NCBI GenBank assembly: GCA_019745775.1
Contig: JAIESR010000023.1
Location: forward strand, 62,001 to 126,000
Length of the DNA: 64,000 nucleotides
Reading direction: 5' to 3'
DNA from: Xanthobacteraceae bacterium
Lineage (GTDB): Bacteria; Pseudomonadota; Alphaproteobacteria; Rhizobiales; Xanthobacteraceae
Shown: positions 54,713-62,153 of the stretch, one piece after another
Layout of the letters: every line of letters begins with the position of its first letter
How positions within the stretch are numbered: the stretch's first letter is position 1
The notes under the pieces: generated by a model
What the model was told of the DNA's origin: nothing
What the model saw: only the letters and a program-made list of their open reading frames with translations
Database searches by the model: none
Translations under genes and position numbers: made by a program

Positions 54713-54914
54713 CGGGAATCTCGGAAAATGGCGCGGATGACGCCCTCTGTATCAGCAAGGCCGGTGACAATTGCAAGGCGCCGCCAAAGGCGTCGCGTAT
54801 AGATGTTGCCAGGGCGCTCCAAACGACCGCGAAGCGCGAATCGGCGGCGGCAACCCGCGACGGGCGGGAGCTTAGTTGCCCGTTGGGGATTGGTCCTGTA
54901 TCAAGCCGCCAGAC

Positions 54915-54988
54915 GGCCACGTGGCGGAGTGGTTACGCAACGGTCTGCAAAACCGTGTACCCCGGTTCAATTCCGGGCGTGGCCTCCA
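54915..54988 (+). tRNA. tRNA-Cys (GCA)
   Basis: The 74-base sequence folds as a cloverleaf. Acceptor GGCCACG (54915-54921) pairs with CGTGGCC (54978-54984), the anticodon loop CTGCAAA gives GCA, and the T arm is CCCCGGTTCAATTCCGGG. A discriminator T and an encoded CCA end it. It stands alone on the plus strand. Confidence 0.95.
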
Positions 54989-55209
54989 AAGCCTTCTAAA
55001 GCCTCAAGAACCCCAGCCCCCGGCCTTCGCCTGCGGTGCCCCATGCGGCCGCACGGACGAACCAGCTAACCCCGAAAGAAGTGAAGAGCTGATGAATGCC
55101 GCTATGCAGCATGCGCTTGCTGCTATGCGGTAACTACTGATGATTTTGTTGGAATACCAGCCTATATCGAGTTTCAAGTGATTAACGAAAGAAAGAAGGA
55201 CCTACCGCC

Positions 55210-55431
55210 ATGACCACCATTGCCCTCTCCCAACTGGTTCACGAGGCCCCGGCCTTTTTCCAGCGGATTTCACAGCGTATCTCGGCCTTTTTCGACGGCA
55301 TCGACGAGGCGCGCCTGATGGCCCATCGCTACAAGGCGCTTTCGCAGATGACCGACGCGCAGCTTGCTGCCCGCGGCCTCAAGCGCGAGGACATCCCGCA
55401 GGCAGTGCTCGACCACAGCGTCCAGGCTTGA
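55210..55431 (+). CDS. DUF1127 family small protein
   Basis: A 73-residue protein with DUF1127-like features: an N-terminal amphipathic region and a C-terminal RYKALSQMTDAQLAARGLKR plus EDIPQAVLDHSVQ. It is longer than the 50-residue family member at 7562. A purine-rich AAAGAAGGA precedes ATG 55210. It is flanked by tRNA-Cys and tRNA-Asn and has its own hairpin terminator. The role is not known. Confidence 0.75.
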   Translation: MTTIALSQLVHEAPAFFQRISQRISAFFDGIDEARLMAHRYKALSQMTDAQLAARGLKREDIPQAVLDHSVQA

Positions 55432-55513
55432 CAGCCTAAGGACCGCGCGGTCGGCGCCGAGGGCTCCCGAACCCCGCCTGACCAGCGGCGCGCCTGAGCG
55501 CCGCAGGGACAAA

Positions 55514-55547
55514 AATGCCGGCCGCGGACACTCCGTTGGCCGGCATT
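55514..55547. terminator. Hairpin terminator after the DUF1127 gene
   Basis: AATGCCGGCC (55514-55523) pairs perfectly with GGCCGGCATT (55538-55547) around a 14-base loop. It lies 83 bases past the DUF1127 stop. The following run has few T residues (GTCATATC), so the call is moderate. Confidence 0.55.
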
Positions 55548-55663
55548 GTCATATCTGAAAGGAGTGGCGTGTCTTATAGGGCGGGATCGCGGCCGGGGCA
55601 TTTCGCGCTAGGCAATCCGAAACCGGTTTGTTAATACGCGGCTCCTTCCTCTGAGGCGATTGT

Positions 55664-55738
55664 TCCCCGGTAGCTCAGTGGTAGAGCAACCGGCTGTTAA
55701 CCGGTTGGTCGCTGGTTCGAATCCGGCCCGGGGAGCCA
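55664..55738 (+). tRNA. tRNA-Asn (GTT)
   Basis: A 75-base cloverleaf: acceptor TCCCCGG (55664-55670) pairs with CCGGGGA (55728-55734), anticodon stem ACCGG/CCGGT closes loop CTGTTAA, giving GTT. The T arm is standard, and discriminator G plus CCA are encoded. Confidence 0.95.
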
Positions 55739-56023
55739 CTCAAATGGATCTGGTTTTCGTCGCCTTCTCGATCGAGGCCCGGCCCACACCGCCACCCAGT
55801 TCATGTGCGTAATTTTTTCGGCCTTTGGCGGGCGCACCAGTCACCACCCTGCGAAGCGCTGCCTCTGGACCATGACCGCGCTGGCACTCATGGCCTGCGA
55901 CGGGCGCGGCGGGAGGCCGTCCTAAAGGTAACGATGTGACCTGAAGGTCTGTTACGCCGATCAAAGAAAGCCGATCAAAGAAAAAAGCGGCGGTCCCTTC
56001 ACGACGGGCTCGCGCAGTCAGCG
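55739..56023. other. Intergenic region downstream of tRNA-Asn
   Basis: These 285 bases show no convincing gene. They hold an exact tandem duplication of GCCGATCAAAGAAA at 55957-55970 and 55971-55984. No integrase-like sequence or duplicated tRNA end was noticed here, so no integration event is claimed. Confidence 0.4.
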
Positions 56024-56536
56024 TTATCGAATGCGCCTCCAGACGACATACGGGACGCCGCCGATCGCAGCTTTTGGACTGGTCGCCCGCATCTCATCTC
56101 CGGCCAGGGTGAAGTCACGCGGTTGATCCTCCCCATCCCAGTTGGGGAAGGTGCTGGCTTCAACACGCATCGAGACTTGGACGGTATCACCCTTCGCAGA
56201 GTTGACCTTGTAACTGCCGAAGTAAGCGATCGACCCCTGGACGACCGCTTGATTTTCTTCGGCCGACCCTTTGACACGATTGTTCGACGCAAACTTCGGC
56301 AGTTGATCCCTCATCAGAATGATCGAGAACTTTCCGTTTGCACTTAGCATCATCAGGCCACGAGGTTTGGACCCGAAGGCTTCAATCTTCTTGCCATCCA
56401 GTTCGACGTACTGAGACACCAAAGACCAGTCGCCGACGAGAGATTTGGCATTGCCGCTTTGCTCCGCCCCTGAGGGCGCATTGGACAGCAGCACGACTGC
56501 GCACGCGAAGAACAACTTTCTTGATGCCCGATTCAT
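56024..56536 (-). CDS. Secreted lipocalin-like protein
   Basis: A 170-residue exported protein with a signal peptide (about 1-24, SGA-EQ). The mature part has the lipocalin-like (Lipocalin_5) pattern LVGDWSLVSQYVELDGKK, GLMMLSANGKFSIILMR and GSYKVNSAKGDTVQV, i.e. a short beta-barrel that may bind a small hydrophobic ligand. The ligand is unknown. Its sequence is somewhat less GC-rich than its neighbours. It stands alone, downstream of the amidohydrolase operon. Confidence 0.7.
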   Translation of the reverse strand: MNRASRKLFFACAVVLLSNAPSGAEQSGNAKSLVGDWSLVSQYVELDGKKIEAFGSKPRGLMMLSANGKFSIILMRDQLPKFASNNRVKGSAEENQAVVQGSIAYFGSYKVNSAKGDTVQVSMRVEASTFPNWDGEDQPRDFTLAGDEMRATSPKAAIGGVPYVVWRRIR

Positions 56537-56629
56537 CGAACAAATTTCTCCCTGCGTTCCGGCCGCGCTGCCCTGGCCAATAAGGTCGTCGATTTACGCC
56601 ACCAATTGAATGGAGCGCTCGGCTGCGTC

Positions 56630-57862
56630 CTACGCCGCCACGCCCCTCGCCTTCAGCCGTGCCTTCTTCTCCGGCGCGATCAGCGTATCGAGCTTGAACA
56701 GCTTGCGTGCGCTCTCGCCGAGGATGTTGCGCTTGGCCTGCTGGGAGAGAAACGGCAGGTCGTAGATCGTCGACGGCAGGTCCATGTCCCAGTGCGGATA
56801 GTCCGAGGCGTAGAGCAGCTGCGACTCGGCGTTGATCATCTTGAACGTCTCCTGGAGCATGGAGTGGTTGTTGATCATCTCCATCGGCTGGGTGCTGTAA
56901 TACATCTCGCGCATGTATTCCGACGGCAGCCGCTTGAGCGTCGGCGCCTCCGACGAGCGCATCATGTATTCGTTGTCGAGGCGCTGCATCACGAACGGAA
57001 TCCAGGCGAGCCCGCTCTCGATCCAGATCGACTTGAGCCCCGGGAACCGCTCCGGAATGCCGTTCACCACCCAGTTGGTCATGTGCAGGATGTTGAACCA
57101 CGAGAAGCCCAGCGCATGGATCGCGATGAACTTGTTCGAGATATTCATGCCCTGGTCGCCCCAGTTCGTCGCCGAATGGAAAGCGATCGGCAGGCCGCGC
57201 TCCTCGAGCGCGCGATAGAGCTTCATGTAGCAATTGTCGTAGAGCGGCTTGTAGCGCGCGGTCGTGACCAGGAAGCCGATCACGCCTTTGCGGCCCCCGA
57301 AGTCCTCGACCATCTTCAGCGCCGCGTCCGGATCGTTCACCGGCAGGTAGAGCATGGACACCATGCGCGGCTCTTCCGCGAGGATCCGCTCGGTCAGCCA
57401 GCGGTTATAGGCGCGGGCGTACTGCACCTCGACCTGGATCACCGGATTGAGGCCGAGCCCGAGCATCGGCGTCGGGAAGATGCAGGCGACGTCGACGCCC
57501 ATCGCGTCCATCCATTTGCGGGTCAGCCCGATGTCGCGATGCGGCGCGCCCGGCAGCCCCTGCTCGGTGGCGCGGTGCTGGTAGCGGGTGATGCGGCCGG
57601 CCATCTCCTGATAACCGCCGGTCGAGCGCGGATGCAGCGTCTGGCCCTTCGAGAACTTGAAGTTGTCCCGCATGACCGGGTCGTCGATGTAATCGAAGAT
57701 CTCCTTGTAGGAACCGGTCTCGTAGTGATGCGAGTCGACATCGATGATCATGAAATCTTCGTACTTGCGATCTTCGGCCTGCTGCCTGGCATGCGCGAGC
57801 AGCCGGGAGGTGTCGAACTGCTCCGCGTTGGGATCGCGCACGATGGGAGTAATGATATTCAT
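56630..57862 (-). CDS. Amidohydrolase_2-type metal-dependent hydrolase
   Basis: A 410-residue TIM-barrel hydrolase of the amidohydrolase superfamily, related to decarboxylase/hydrolase enzymes of aromatic breakdown. IIDVDSHHYETGS (metal-binding His45/His46) starts the barrel; LPIAFHSATNWGDQG, WIESGLAWIPFVMQ and LYASDYPHWDMDLP give the other metal and catalytic residues. It is the last gene of a three-gene group with a Rieske protein and a small protein, suggesting a shared catabolic role. The substrate is unknown. Confidence 0.85.
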   Translation of the reverse strand: MNIITPIVRDPNAEQFDTSRLLAHARQQAEDRKYEDFMIIDVDSHHYETGSYKEIFDYIDDPVMRDNFKFSKGQTLHPRSTGGYQEMAGRITRYQHRATEQGLPGAPHRDIGLTRKWMDAMGVDVACIFPTPMLGLGLNPVIQVEVQYARAYNRWLTERILAEEPRMVSMLYLPVNDPDAALKMVEDFGGRKGVIGFLVTTARYKPLYDNCYMKLYRALEERGLPIAFHSATNWGDQGMNISNKFIAIHALGFSWFNILHMTNWVVNGIPERFPGLKSIWIESGLAWIPFVMQRLDNEYMMRSSEAPTLKRLPSEYMREMYYSTQPMEMINNHSMLQETFKMINAESQLLYASDYPHWDMDLPSTIYDLPFLSQQAKRNILGESARKLFKLDTLIAPEKKARLKARGVAA

Positions 57863-57931
57863 TGGTGTTCTTCCCTTCTCGGTTTCTGCGCGGTTCCCGT
57901 CCGCGGGATTGGGATGAAATCTCGCTACGGC

Positions 57932-58267
57932 CTACGAGTGCGTCCCATCGACCCGCTGGTGCGGAGCGATGCAATTGCCGCTCATCGCCTGCCACATGGC
58001 GAGCTCGAACATCTGCACATTCAGCGCATGGAGCAGGTCCGTGACGGTGACCATGGTTTCGGTGACGGTGAGCCCGCCGCCGCCGGTCGGCAGCGGCTTG
58101 CGCATGCCGTTCTCGGCCTTGAGCGCGTAGAGCCGGACCATACTGGCCATCAGGCTCCGCAGCTCATCGTCCGGAATTCGGTCGGGATCGGTGACCGCCG
58201 CGCCGAGCACCTCGGCGGCGCGCGTGAGCGCCTCGGCCGGGCGCTCCAGCACCTCAGATGACGACAT
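57932..58267 (-). CDS. Small hypothetical protein in the Rieske/amidohydrolase operon
   Basis: A 111-residue, mostly helical soluble protein without recognised domain. It has an acidic N-terminus and a region LTVTETMVTVTDLLHALNVQ that resembles small accessory subunits found beside Rieske and hydrolase genes. It overlaps the end of the Rieske gene by 14 bases, so the two are translated from the same message, and the amidohydrolase follows after 69 bases. No role can be assigned. Confidence 0.6.
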   Translation of the reverse strand: MSSSEVLERPAEALTRAAEVLGAAVTDPDRIPDDELRSLMASMVRLYALKAENGMRKPLPTGGGGLTVTETMVTVTDLLHALNVQMFELAMWQAMSGNCIAPHQRVDGTHS

Positions 58268-58622
58268 AAACGCCTCCTTCGCGCTGAACCACGTCGTGGC
58301 GCTTCAGCCGCAGTTTGGGATCTGGCGCGCATTCGCCGGTCTTCAGCTTGTATTCCCAGCCGTGCCAGGGGCAGATGATGTGCGGCTCACTGTCATCGTA
58401 AGTCTGCGCCACGAACGACTTGTCCTCGGCGTAGATGTCCACGACCTTGCCGCGGATGATGCCCTCGCAGGCCGGGCCGCCCTGGTGCAGGCAGTGGTTC
58501 CGGTAGGCGTAGAAGGCGCCCTCGTGACGGTAGACGCCGACCTCGATCCGGTCCTGGCGGACAATCCGGACGTCGCCGTCCTTCATCTCGATTTCGTTAC
58601 AGACAAAGACCTGCTGCGCCAT
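58254..58622 (-). CDS. Rieske [2Fe-2S] protein
   Basis: A 122-residue stand-alone Rieske ferredoxin-type protein. The cluster ligands are Cys44 and His46 in YRNHCLHQGG and Cys84 and His87 in IICPWHGWEY, with a hydrophobic core around them. Such proteins pass electrons to oxygenases or act as a domain of a larger oxygenase. ATG 58622 has GAAGGGAACC upstream. It opens an apparent operon with the small protein and the amidohydrolase; no oxygenase large subunit or reductase is adjacent. Confidence 0.85.
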   Translation of the reverse strand: MAQQVFVCNEIEMKDGDVRIVRQDRIEVGVYRHEGAFYAYRNHCLHQGGPACEGIIRGKVVDIYAEDKSFVAQTYDDSEPHIICPWHGWEYKLKTGECAPDPKLRLKRHDVVQREGGVYVVI

Positions 58623-58782
58623 CCTGCCCGGTTCCCTTCTTGTTTGTGTCGTTTGTGCAAATCCCACCCTTTGTAGTCATTCTAGCCCACTATCTCCCAG
58701 AAAAAAGAGCAATGCCGCCACAGCTGGCTGCATTACTGCCTTCTGATTCAGGGGTGGCGTTCGCCTGGGAAGAACGGCGCGC

Positions 58783-59247
58783 TCAGGCCGCCAGGAGATC
58801 GTCGAGACGGTCGAAGCAGCTGCTCCAGCCGTCGAGGTGCCCGTGGCGTTCGCCATCCGACTGGAACGGCGTCTGGCGCATGGTCATGTGGGTCTTGCCG
58901 TCCCGCTCTGTGAGCGTGATCGACACCACCGTTTCGAGCCCGCGCTCGCCCTCTTCCTCCCAGGCGAACGTGAACACAAGCCGCTCGGGCGGCGTGATCT
59001 CGCGATAGACGCCGCCGACCCAGAGGTCGTTGCCGGTCTCGGCCGAGCGCAGGCAGGCGCGCCAGCGCCCGCCCGGCCGCACGTCCATGGCCAGGTCGCG
59101 GGCCGGATGCCAGCGCGGCCCGAACCATCGCGCGAGATGCTCGCGATCGGCCCAGGCCCGGAAGACAATTTCGCGCGGCGCATTGAACACGCGCTCGATG
59201 ACAAGCTCGCGCCGTGCGCCCGATCCGATCCTGGCAAACGACACCAT
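58783..59247 (-). CDS. SRPBCC/AHSA1-family protein (1)
   Basis: A 154-residue START-like domain protein. The fold is indicated by VIERVFNAPREIVFRAWADR, LARWFGPR, PGGRWRACLRSAE and a C-terminal helix HLDGWSSCFDRLDDLLAA. AHSA1-type proteins bind hydrophobic ligands; a subset is controlled by a nearby ArsR regulator, as could be the case here. It is the most downstream gene of the ArsR-VOC-SRPBCC group on the minus strand. Confidence 0.82.
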   Translation of the reverse strand: MVSFARIGSGARRELVIERVFNAPREIVFRAWADREHLARWFGPRWHPARDLAMDVRPGGRWRACLRSAETGNDLWVGGVYREITPPERLVFTFAWEEEGERGLETVVSITLTERDGKTHMTMRQTPFQSDGERHGHLDGWSSCFDRLDDLLAA

Positions 59248-59271
59248 GGCTCCTGCTCTCGCCTGCGGCCG

Positions 59272-59742
59272 TCAGCGACCGTCGACCAGGGTGGCGAGCT
59301 TCTCGAGGCTCCCGCGCCAGCCCGCCTCCATGCCCGCGAGCATCTGCGGCGCGATCGGCGCCAGGCCGACGGCGCGCGACTGCACCGTAACCTTGGTCTT
59401 GCCGCCGACGTCCTCGAAGGTAATGACGTTGTGGCCTTCGAGCAGCGCATTGCCGTCTTTGTCGCGGGCGACGGACGTGAAAACGAGCCGCTTCGGCGGC
59501 ACGATTTCCACAACGGTGCCAGTCATTGGATAGACGGTGCCATCCGGCGCACGCATGTGGATATTGATCGCGCCGCCCGGCCGCGGGTCCAGCTCGCACA
59601 CCGGATTGGTGAACATCTTCGGCCCCCACCACTGCGCCAGGTGGCGCGGGTCGGTCCAGGCGGCCCAGACCAGTTGTGGCGGCGCGTCGAAGACACGTGT
59701 CAGCGTGACTTCACGGGATGGAGCATCGACCGGAGCGCTCAT
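59272..59742 (-). CDS. SRPBCC/AHSA1-family protein (2)
   Basis: A 156-residue START-like protein with LTRVFDAPPQLVWAAWTDPR, LAQWWGPKMFTNPVCELD and a C-terminal GMEAGWRGSLEKLATLVDG. It is paralogous to the gene 24 bases downstream. The pair belongs to an array with two VOC-fold genes and an ArsR-type gene. Ligand unknown. Confidence 0.82.
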   Translation of the reverse strand: MSAPVDAPSREVTLTRVFDAPPQLVWAAWTDPRHLAQWWGPKMFTNPVCELDPRPGGAINIHMRAPDGTVYPMTGTVVEIVPPKRLVFTSVARDKDGNALLEGHNVITFEDVGGKTKVTVQSRAVGLAPIAPQMLAGMEAGWRGSLEKLATLVDGR

Positions 59743-59816
59743 CGTGACTTTCCTTCCTGCACGTTACTTGTCGGAGAGGGTCTTGAGATTGGCGGGGCAC
59801 TTCTCGGAGTCGCCAT

Positions 59817-59854
59817 CGACCAAGCGTTCATTGTTCTTGTTGCTCGCTTGGTCG
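59817..59854. repeat. Inverted repeat next to the VOC gene stop
   Basis: CGACCAAGCG (59817-59826) pairs perfectly with CGCTTGGTCG (59845-59854) around an 18-base AT-rich loop. It is 8 bases past the minus-strand VOC gene stop and has no T-run, so it could be a terminator-like or mRNA 3'-end stem. Confidence 0.5.
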
Positions 59855-59861
59855 CGACGGC

Positions 59862-60290
59862 TTAAGCGGCCTTCGCCGCCGCCTGCTCCACCACGACCAT
59901 CCAGCCCATGCCGAACTTGTCCTGGACCATGCCGAAGGCCGGCGAGAAGAAGGTCTTTGTCAGCGGCTGATGGACCTGGCCGCCCTCGGACAGCGCCGCG
60001 AACAGGCGGCGCGCCTCGGCCTCGTCCTTGGCGCTGATTGCCAGCGAGAAGCCCTTGAATTCGGCGGCGGTGCCGTCGCCGCAGCCGTCCGACACCATGA
60101 TCGCGGTGTCGCCGATCTTGAAGCACGCATGCATGATGCTGTTCGGGTTCGGCTGCACCGGCATGTTGCCTTTTTCCGGGCTTTCGCTGAAGCGCATCAT
60201 CATCTCGACCTTGGCGCCGAGCGTCTTTTTGTAGAACTCGATCGCCTCTTCGCAGCGGCCGTTGAAGAACAGATAGGGTTGCACATGCAT
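59862..60290 (-). CDS. VOC-fold PhnB-like protein (1)
   Basis: A 142-residue protein of the vicinal oxygen chelate superfamily, PhnB-like branch: MHVQPYLFFNGRCEEAIEFY, NPNSIMHACFKIGDTAIMVS, and FGMVQDKFGMGWMVVV near the C-terminus. The branch is not a confirmed glyoxalase; the function is unknown. It lies between VOC gene (2) and the SRPBCC pair on one strand. Confidence 0.82.
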   Translation of the reverse strand: MHVQPYLFFNGRCEEAIEFYKKTLGAKVEMMMRFSESPEKGNMPVQPNPNSIMHACFKIGDTAIMVSDGCGDGTAAEFKGFSLAISAKDEAEARRLFAALSEGGQVHQPLTKTFFSPAFGMVQDKFGMGWMVVVEQAAAKAA

Positions 60291-60347
60291 GGCTCTCTCT
60301 CCGTCTTGGGTTGGGTGGTTTGGGAACGGTCGGGGAAGCGAACCGGC

Positions 60348-60842
60348 TCAGCCGGCGTAAGCCTTTTCCAGCGCCGCGATGTCGATCTTCTTCATTTGCA
60401 TGATCGCGTTGAACACGCGCTGGCCCTTGTCAGACTTCTCGTCCTGCAGCATGTCGGTGACCTTCGTTGGCACGACTTGCCACGAGAGCCCGAACTTGTC
60501 CTTCAGCCAACCGCAGGGACCTTCGGAGCCACCCTCGGAGAGCTTCGCCCAGAAGTAGTCGACCTCGGCCTGCGTGTCGCAGAACACCTGGAACGAGATC
60601 GCCTCGTCGAACTTGAATTGCGGGCCGCCGTTGAGCGCCAGGAATTGCTGGCCCTCGAGCTCGAACTCGACGGTCATCACCTGGCCCGCTTTCTTGCCGT
60701 GGATCTCCTTGCCGGCGTCGCTGTAGCGGCCGATCCGGCCGAGCTTGGAATTCTTGAAGATCGAGACGTAGTGCTTGGCCGCGGCCTCGCCTTCGTCGTC
60801 GAACCACAGGCACGGCATGATCTTCTGTTTGGCGATCGGCAT
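60348..60842 (-). CDS. VOC-fold PhnB-like protein (2)
   Basis: A 164-residue protein with MPCLWFDDEGEAAAKHYVSI, VEFELEGQQFLALNGGPQFK and WLKDKFGLSWQVVP, typical of the VOC-fold group sometimes named 3-demethylubiquinone methyltransferase-like. AGGAGGACAGG precedes ATG 60842. It follows the ArsR-type gene by 127 bases. Confidence 0.83.
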   Translation of the reverse strand: MPIAKQKIMPCLWFDDEGEAAAKHYVSIFKNSKLGRIGRYSDAGKEIHGKKAGQVMTVEFELEGQQFLALNGGPQFKFDEAISFQVFCDTQAEVDYFWAKLSEGGSEGPCGWLKDKFGLSWQVVPTKVTDMLQDEKSDKGQRVFNAIMQMKKIDIAALEKAYAG

Positions 60843-60872
60843 CCTGTCCTCCTGGTGAATTGGCGCGTTGGT

Positions 60873-60965
60873 TCACGCCGTGGTTTTGGCCAGCTGATCG
60901 GCTGGAAGCGTAGCGAGACGTTCGAGCGTTTCGGTCATGCCCCCGGGCATCGTCGGCGCAAAGGC
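60873..60965 (-). pseudogene. Possible remnant of an SRPBCC C-terminus
   Basis: Right after the ArsR stop the minus strand reads an open stretch ending FAPTMPGGMTETLERLATLP and ADQLAKTTA, then TGA. PGGMTETLERLA resembles the C-terminal helix of SRPBCC/AHSA1 proteins, several of which occupy this array. No upstream domain is present, so it may be a decayed end of a lost gene or a chance frame. Confidence 0.3.
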
Positions 60966-60969
60966 GTCG

Positions 60970-61338
60970 TTATCGCTTGTCCTTGCGTCCACGCTTTTTC
61001 TCCTTGGCTTGGAGTTCCTGCAGATACACGTCCAACCGATCGAGCTTCTCTTCCCAGAGCTGGCGGTACCGCTCGAGCCAGTCATCGACGCCGCGCAGCG
61101 CGCCCGGCTGGATGCGGCACGGGCGCCACTGCGCCTCGCGGCCGCGCGCGATCAGGCCGGCGCGCTCCAGCACCTTCAGGTGCTTCGAGATCGCCGGTGG
61201 GCTGATGTCGAACGGCTTCGAGAGTTCCGAGACCGAGGTCTCGCCCAGCGCCAGCCGCGCCAGGATGGCCCGGCGGGTGGGGTCGGCGAGTGCCGCGAAG
61301 GTGGTGCTCAAGGGGTCGAGGGTTGGCGCGACGGGCAC
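60970..61338 (-). CDS. ArsR-family transcriptional regulator
   Basis: A 122-residue winged-helix regulator. FAALADPTRRAILARLALGE starts the domain, and SELSKPFDISPPAISKHLKV is the recognition region. No metal-binding Cys pair is seen, so it is the AHSA1-associated, non-metal type. The start is GTG 61338. It heads the minus-strand group with VOC and SRPBCC genes, and a palindrome GTTAATTAAC lies upstream as a candidate autoregulatory site. Confidence 0.88.
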   Translation of the reverse strand: MPVAPTLDPLSTTFAALADPTRRAILARLALGETSVSELSKPFDISPPAISKHLKVLERAGLIARGREAQWRPCRIQPGALRGVDDWLERYRQLWEEKLDRLDVYLQELQAKEKKRGRKDKR

Positions 61339-61354
61339 GGTGATTTACCCTACG

Positions 61355-61364
61355 GTTAATTAAC
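61355..61364. promoter_or_regulatory. Candidate operator of the ArsR-type gene
   Basis: GTTAATTAAC is a perfect 10-base palindrome 17 bases upstream of the ArsR start codon, in an AT-rich window (about 61343-61378) that contrasts with the GC-rich surroundings. A further GGTTAA lies just beyond. ArsR-type operators are short dyads; assigning this one is inference. Confidence 0.4.
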
Positions 61365-61503
61365 TAATAGGTTAAATACGCGGGGCGCCCCCAGCTGTCA
61401 AGCGCGTTTCCGAGAAACGTGACGCGGCCGATCTCCCCTGTTTTCCGCCGGGCAGCCCTGCGCGCATCGGCATTCATTTTCCGAGCGCAATTCGCGACAA
61501 TGA

Positions 61504-61549
61504 GATGACACGTTGCGCTGGGGCGAGATGACACGTTGCGCTGGGGCGA
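61504..61549. repeat. 23-bp exact tandem duplication
   Basis: GATGACACGTTGCGCTGGGG plus CGA occurs twice in a row, at 61504-61526 and 61527-61549, between the ArsR and Hfq-like genes. No coding function is seen in it. Confidence 0.75.
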
Positions 61550-61647
61550 CGTGCCGAATGAAATCGCTCGCCGGACCGATCGCGCGGGCGTCATGATCCT
61601 GACGCGTTTGCGGCAGTAAATCGCGATCGCCGGTTCAAGAGAAGAAA

Positions 61648-61986
61648 ATGGCCAAAGACAACATTCACCGACTCCAAGATACCTTTCTCGAACACCTCCT
61701 GCGCCGCAGGACGCCGGTTACGATCTTCCTCGCCAATGGTGTGCGGTTGCAGGGCGTGGTCGCCGGATTTGACGCATTCTGCGTGTTGTTGGAGCGCGAT
61801 GGCGAGCAGCAGATCGTCTACAAGCATTCGATCACGACCACCGTGCCGGCCTATCCGGTCGACCTGCGCGACGACAGCGACAATCCGGCCCCGCCGGCCC
61901 CGCCCCCGCCGCCGGTGGAAAAGGTGGCGCGGCCGGCATTGATCGTGGAGCGTAAGGGCACCCGCCGGCCGCTGCGTTCGAGCTAG
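61648..61986 (+). CDS. Hfq-like RNA chaperone with proline-rich tail
   Basis: A 112-residue protein. Residues about 6-68 match Hfq: HRLQDTFLEHLLRRRTPVTI, LANGVRLQGVVAGFDAFCVLL and the Sm2 motif VYKHSITTTVP with Tyr58, Lys59, His60. The rim arginines (19-21) and the proximal QD pair (10-11) are present. A 43-residue tail follows, with an acidic run, PAPPAPPPPP, and a basic end. Such proteins mediate sRNA-mRNA pairing. No hflX gene is adjacent as would be usual for the main hfq, so it may be a second copy (inference). Confidence 0.85.
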   Translation: MAKDNIHRLQDTFLEHLLRRRTPVTIFLANGVRLQGVVAGFDAFCVLLERDGEQQIVYKHSITTTVPAYPVDLRDDSDNPAPPAPPPPPVEKVARPALIVERKGTRRPLRSS

Positions 61987-62016
61987 TGCACGGGCCGTTC
62001 GAATCGGATCTGTCCG

Positions 62017-62100
62017 CCGCTCATGCCCGCGCAAGCGGGCATCCAGATTTTTCTTTATGGCGCGGGTCCCCGATTTCGCGCGCTTTCGCGGGGACCGGCG
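62017..62100. repeat. Dispersed palindromic repeat, copy 2
   Basis: Same composite as at 15654-15728. The first hairpin is GCCCGCGCAAGCGGGC near 62025-62040, and CATCCAG follows. The second arm pair GTCCCC...GGGGAC (about 62066-62095) here encloses a longer loop containing GATTTCGCGCGCTTTCGC, a variant of copy 1. It lies between the convergent Hfq-like and DUF35 genes. Confidence 0.75.
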
Positions 62101-62153
62101 GCTAGAGAGCGGCTTGATCCAAACGGAGCGTGCGCTGGCTGAAGCCTGATCGG

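Noticed and set aside
55740-55964. Minus-strand frame of 74 codons next to tRNA-Asn
   Set aside because: No signal peptide, domain or ribosome binding site, and the composition resembles non-coding DNA.
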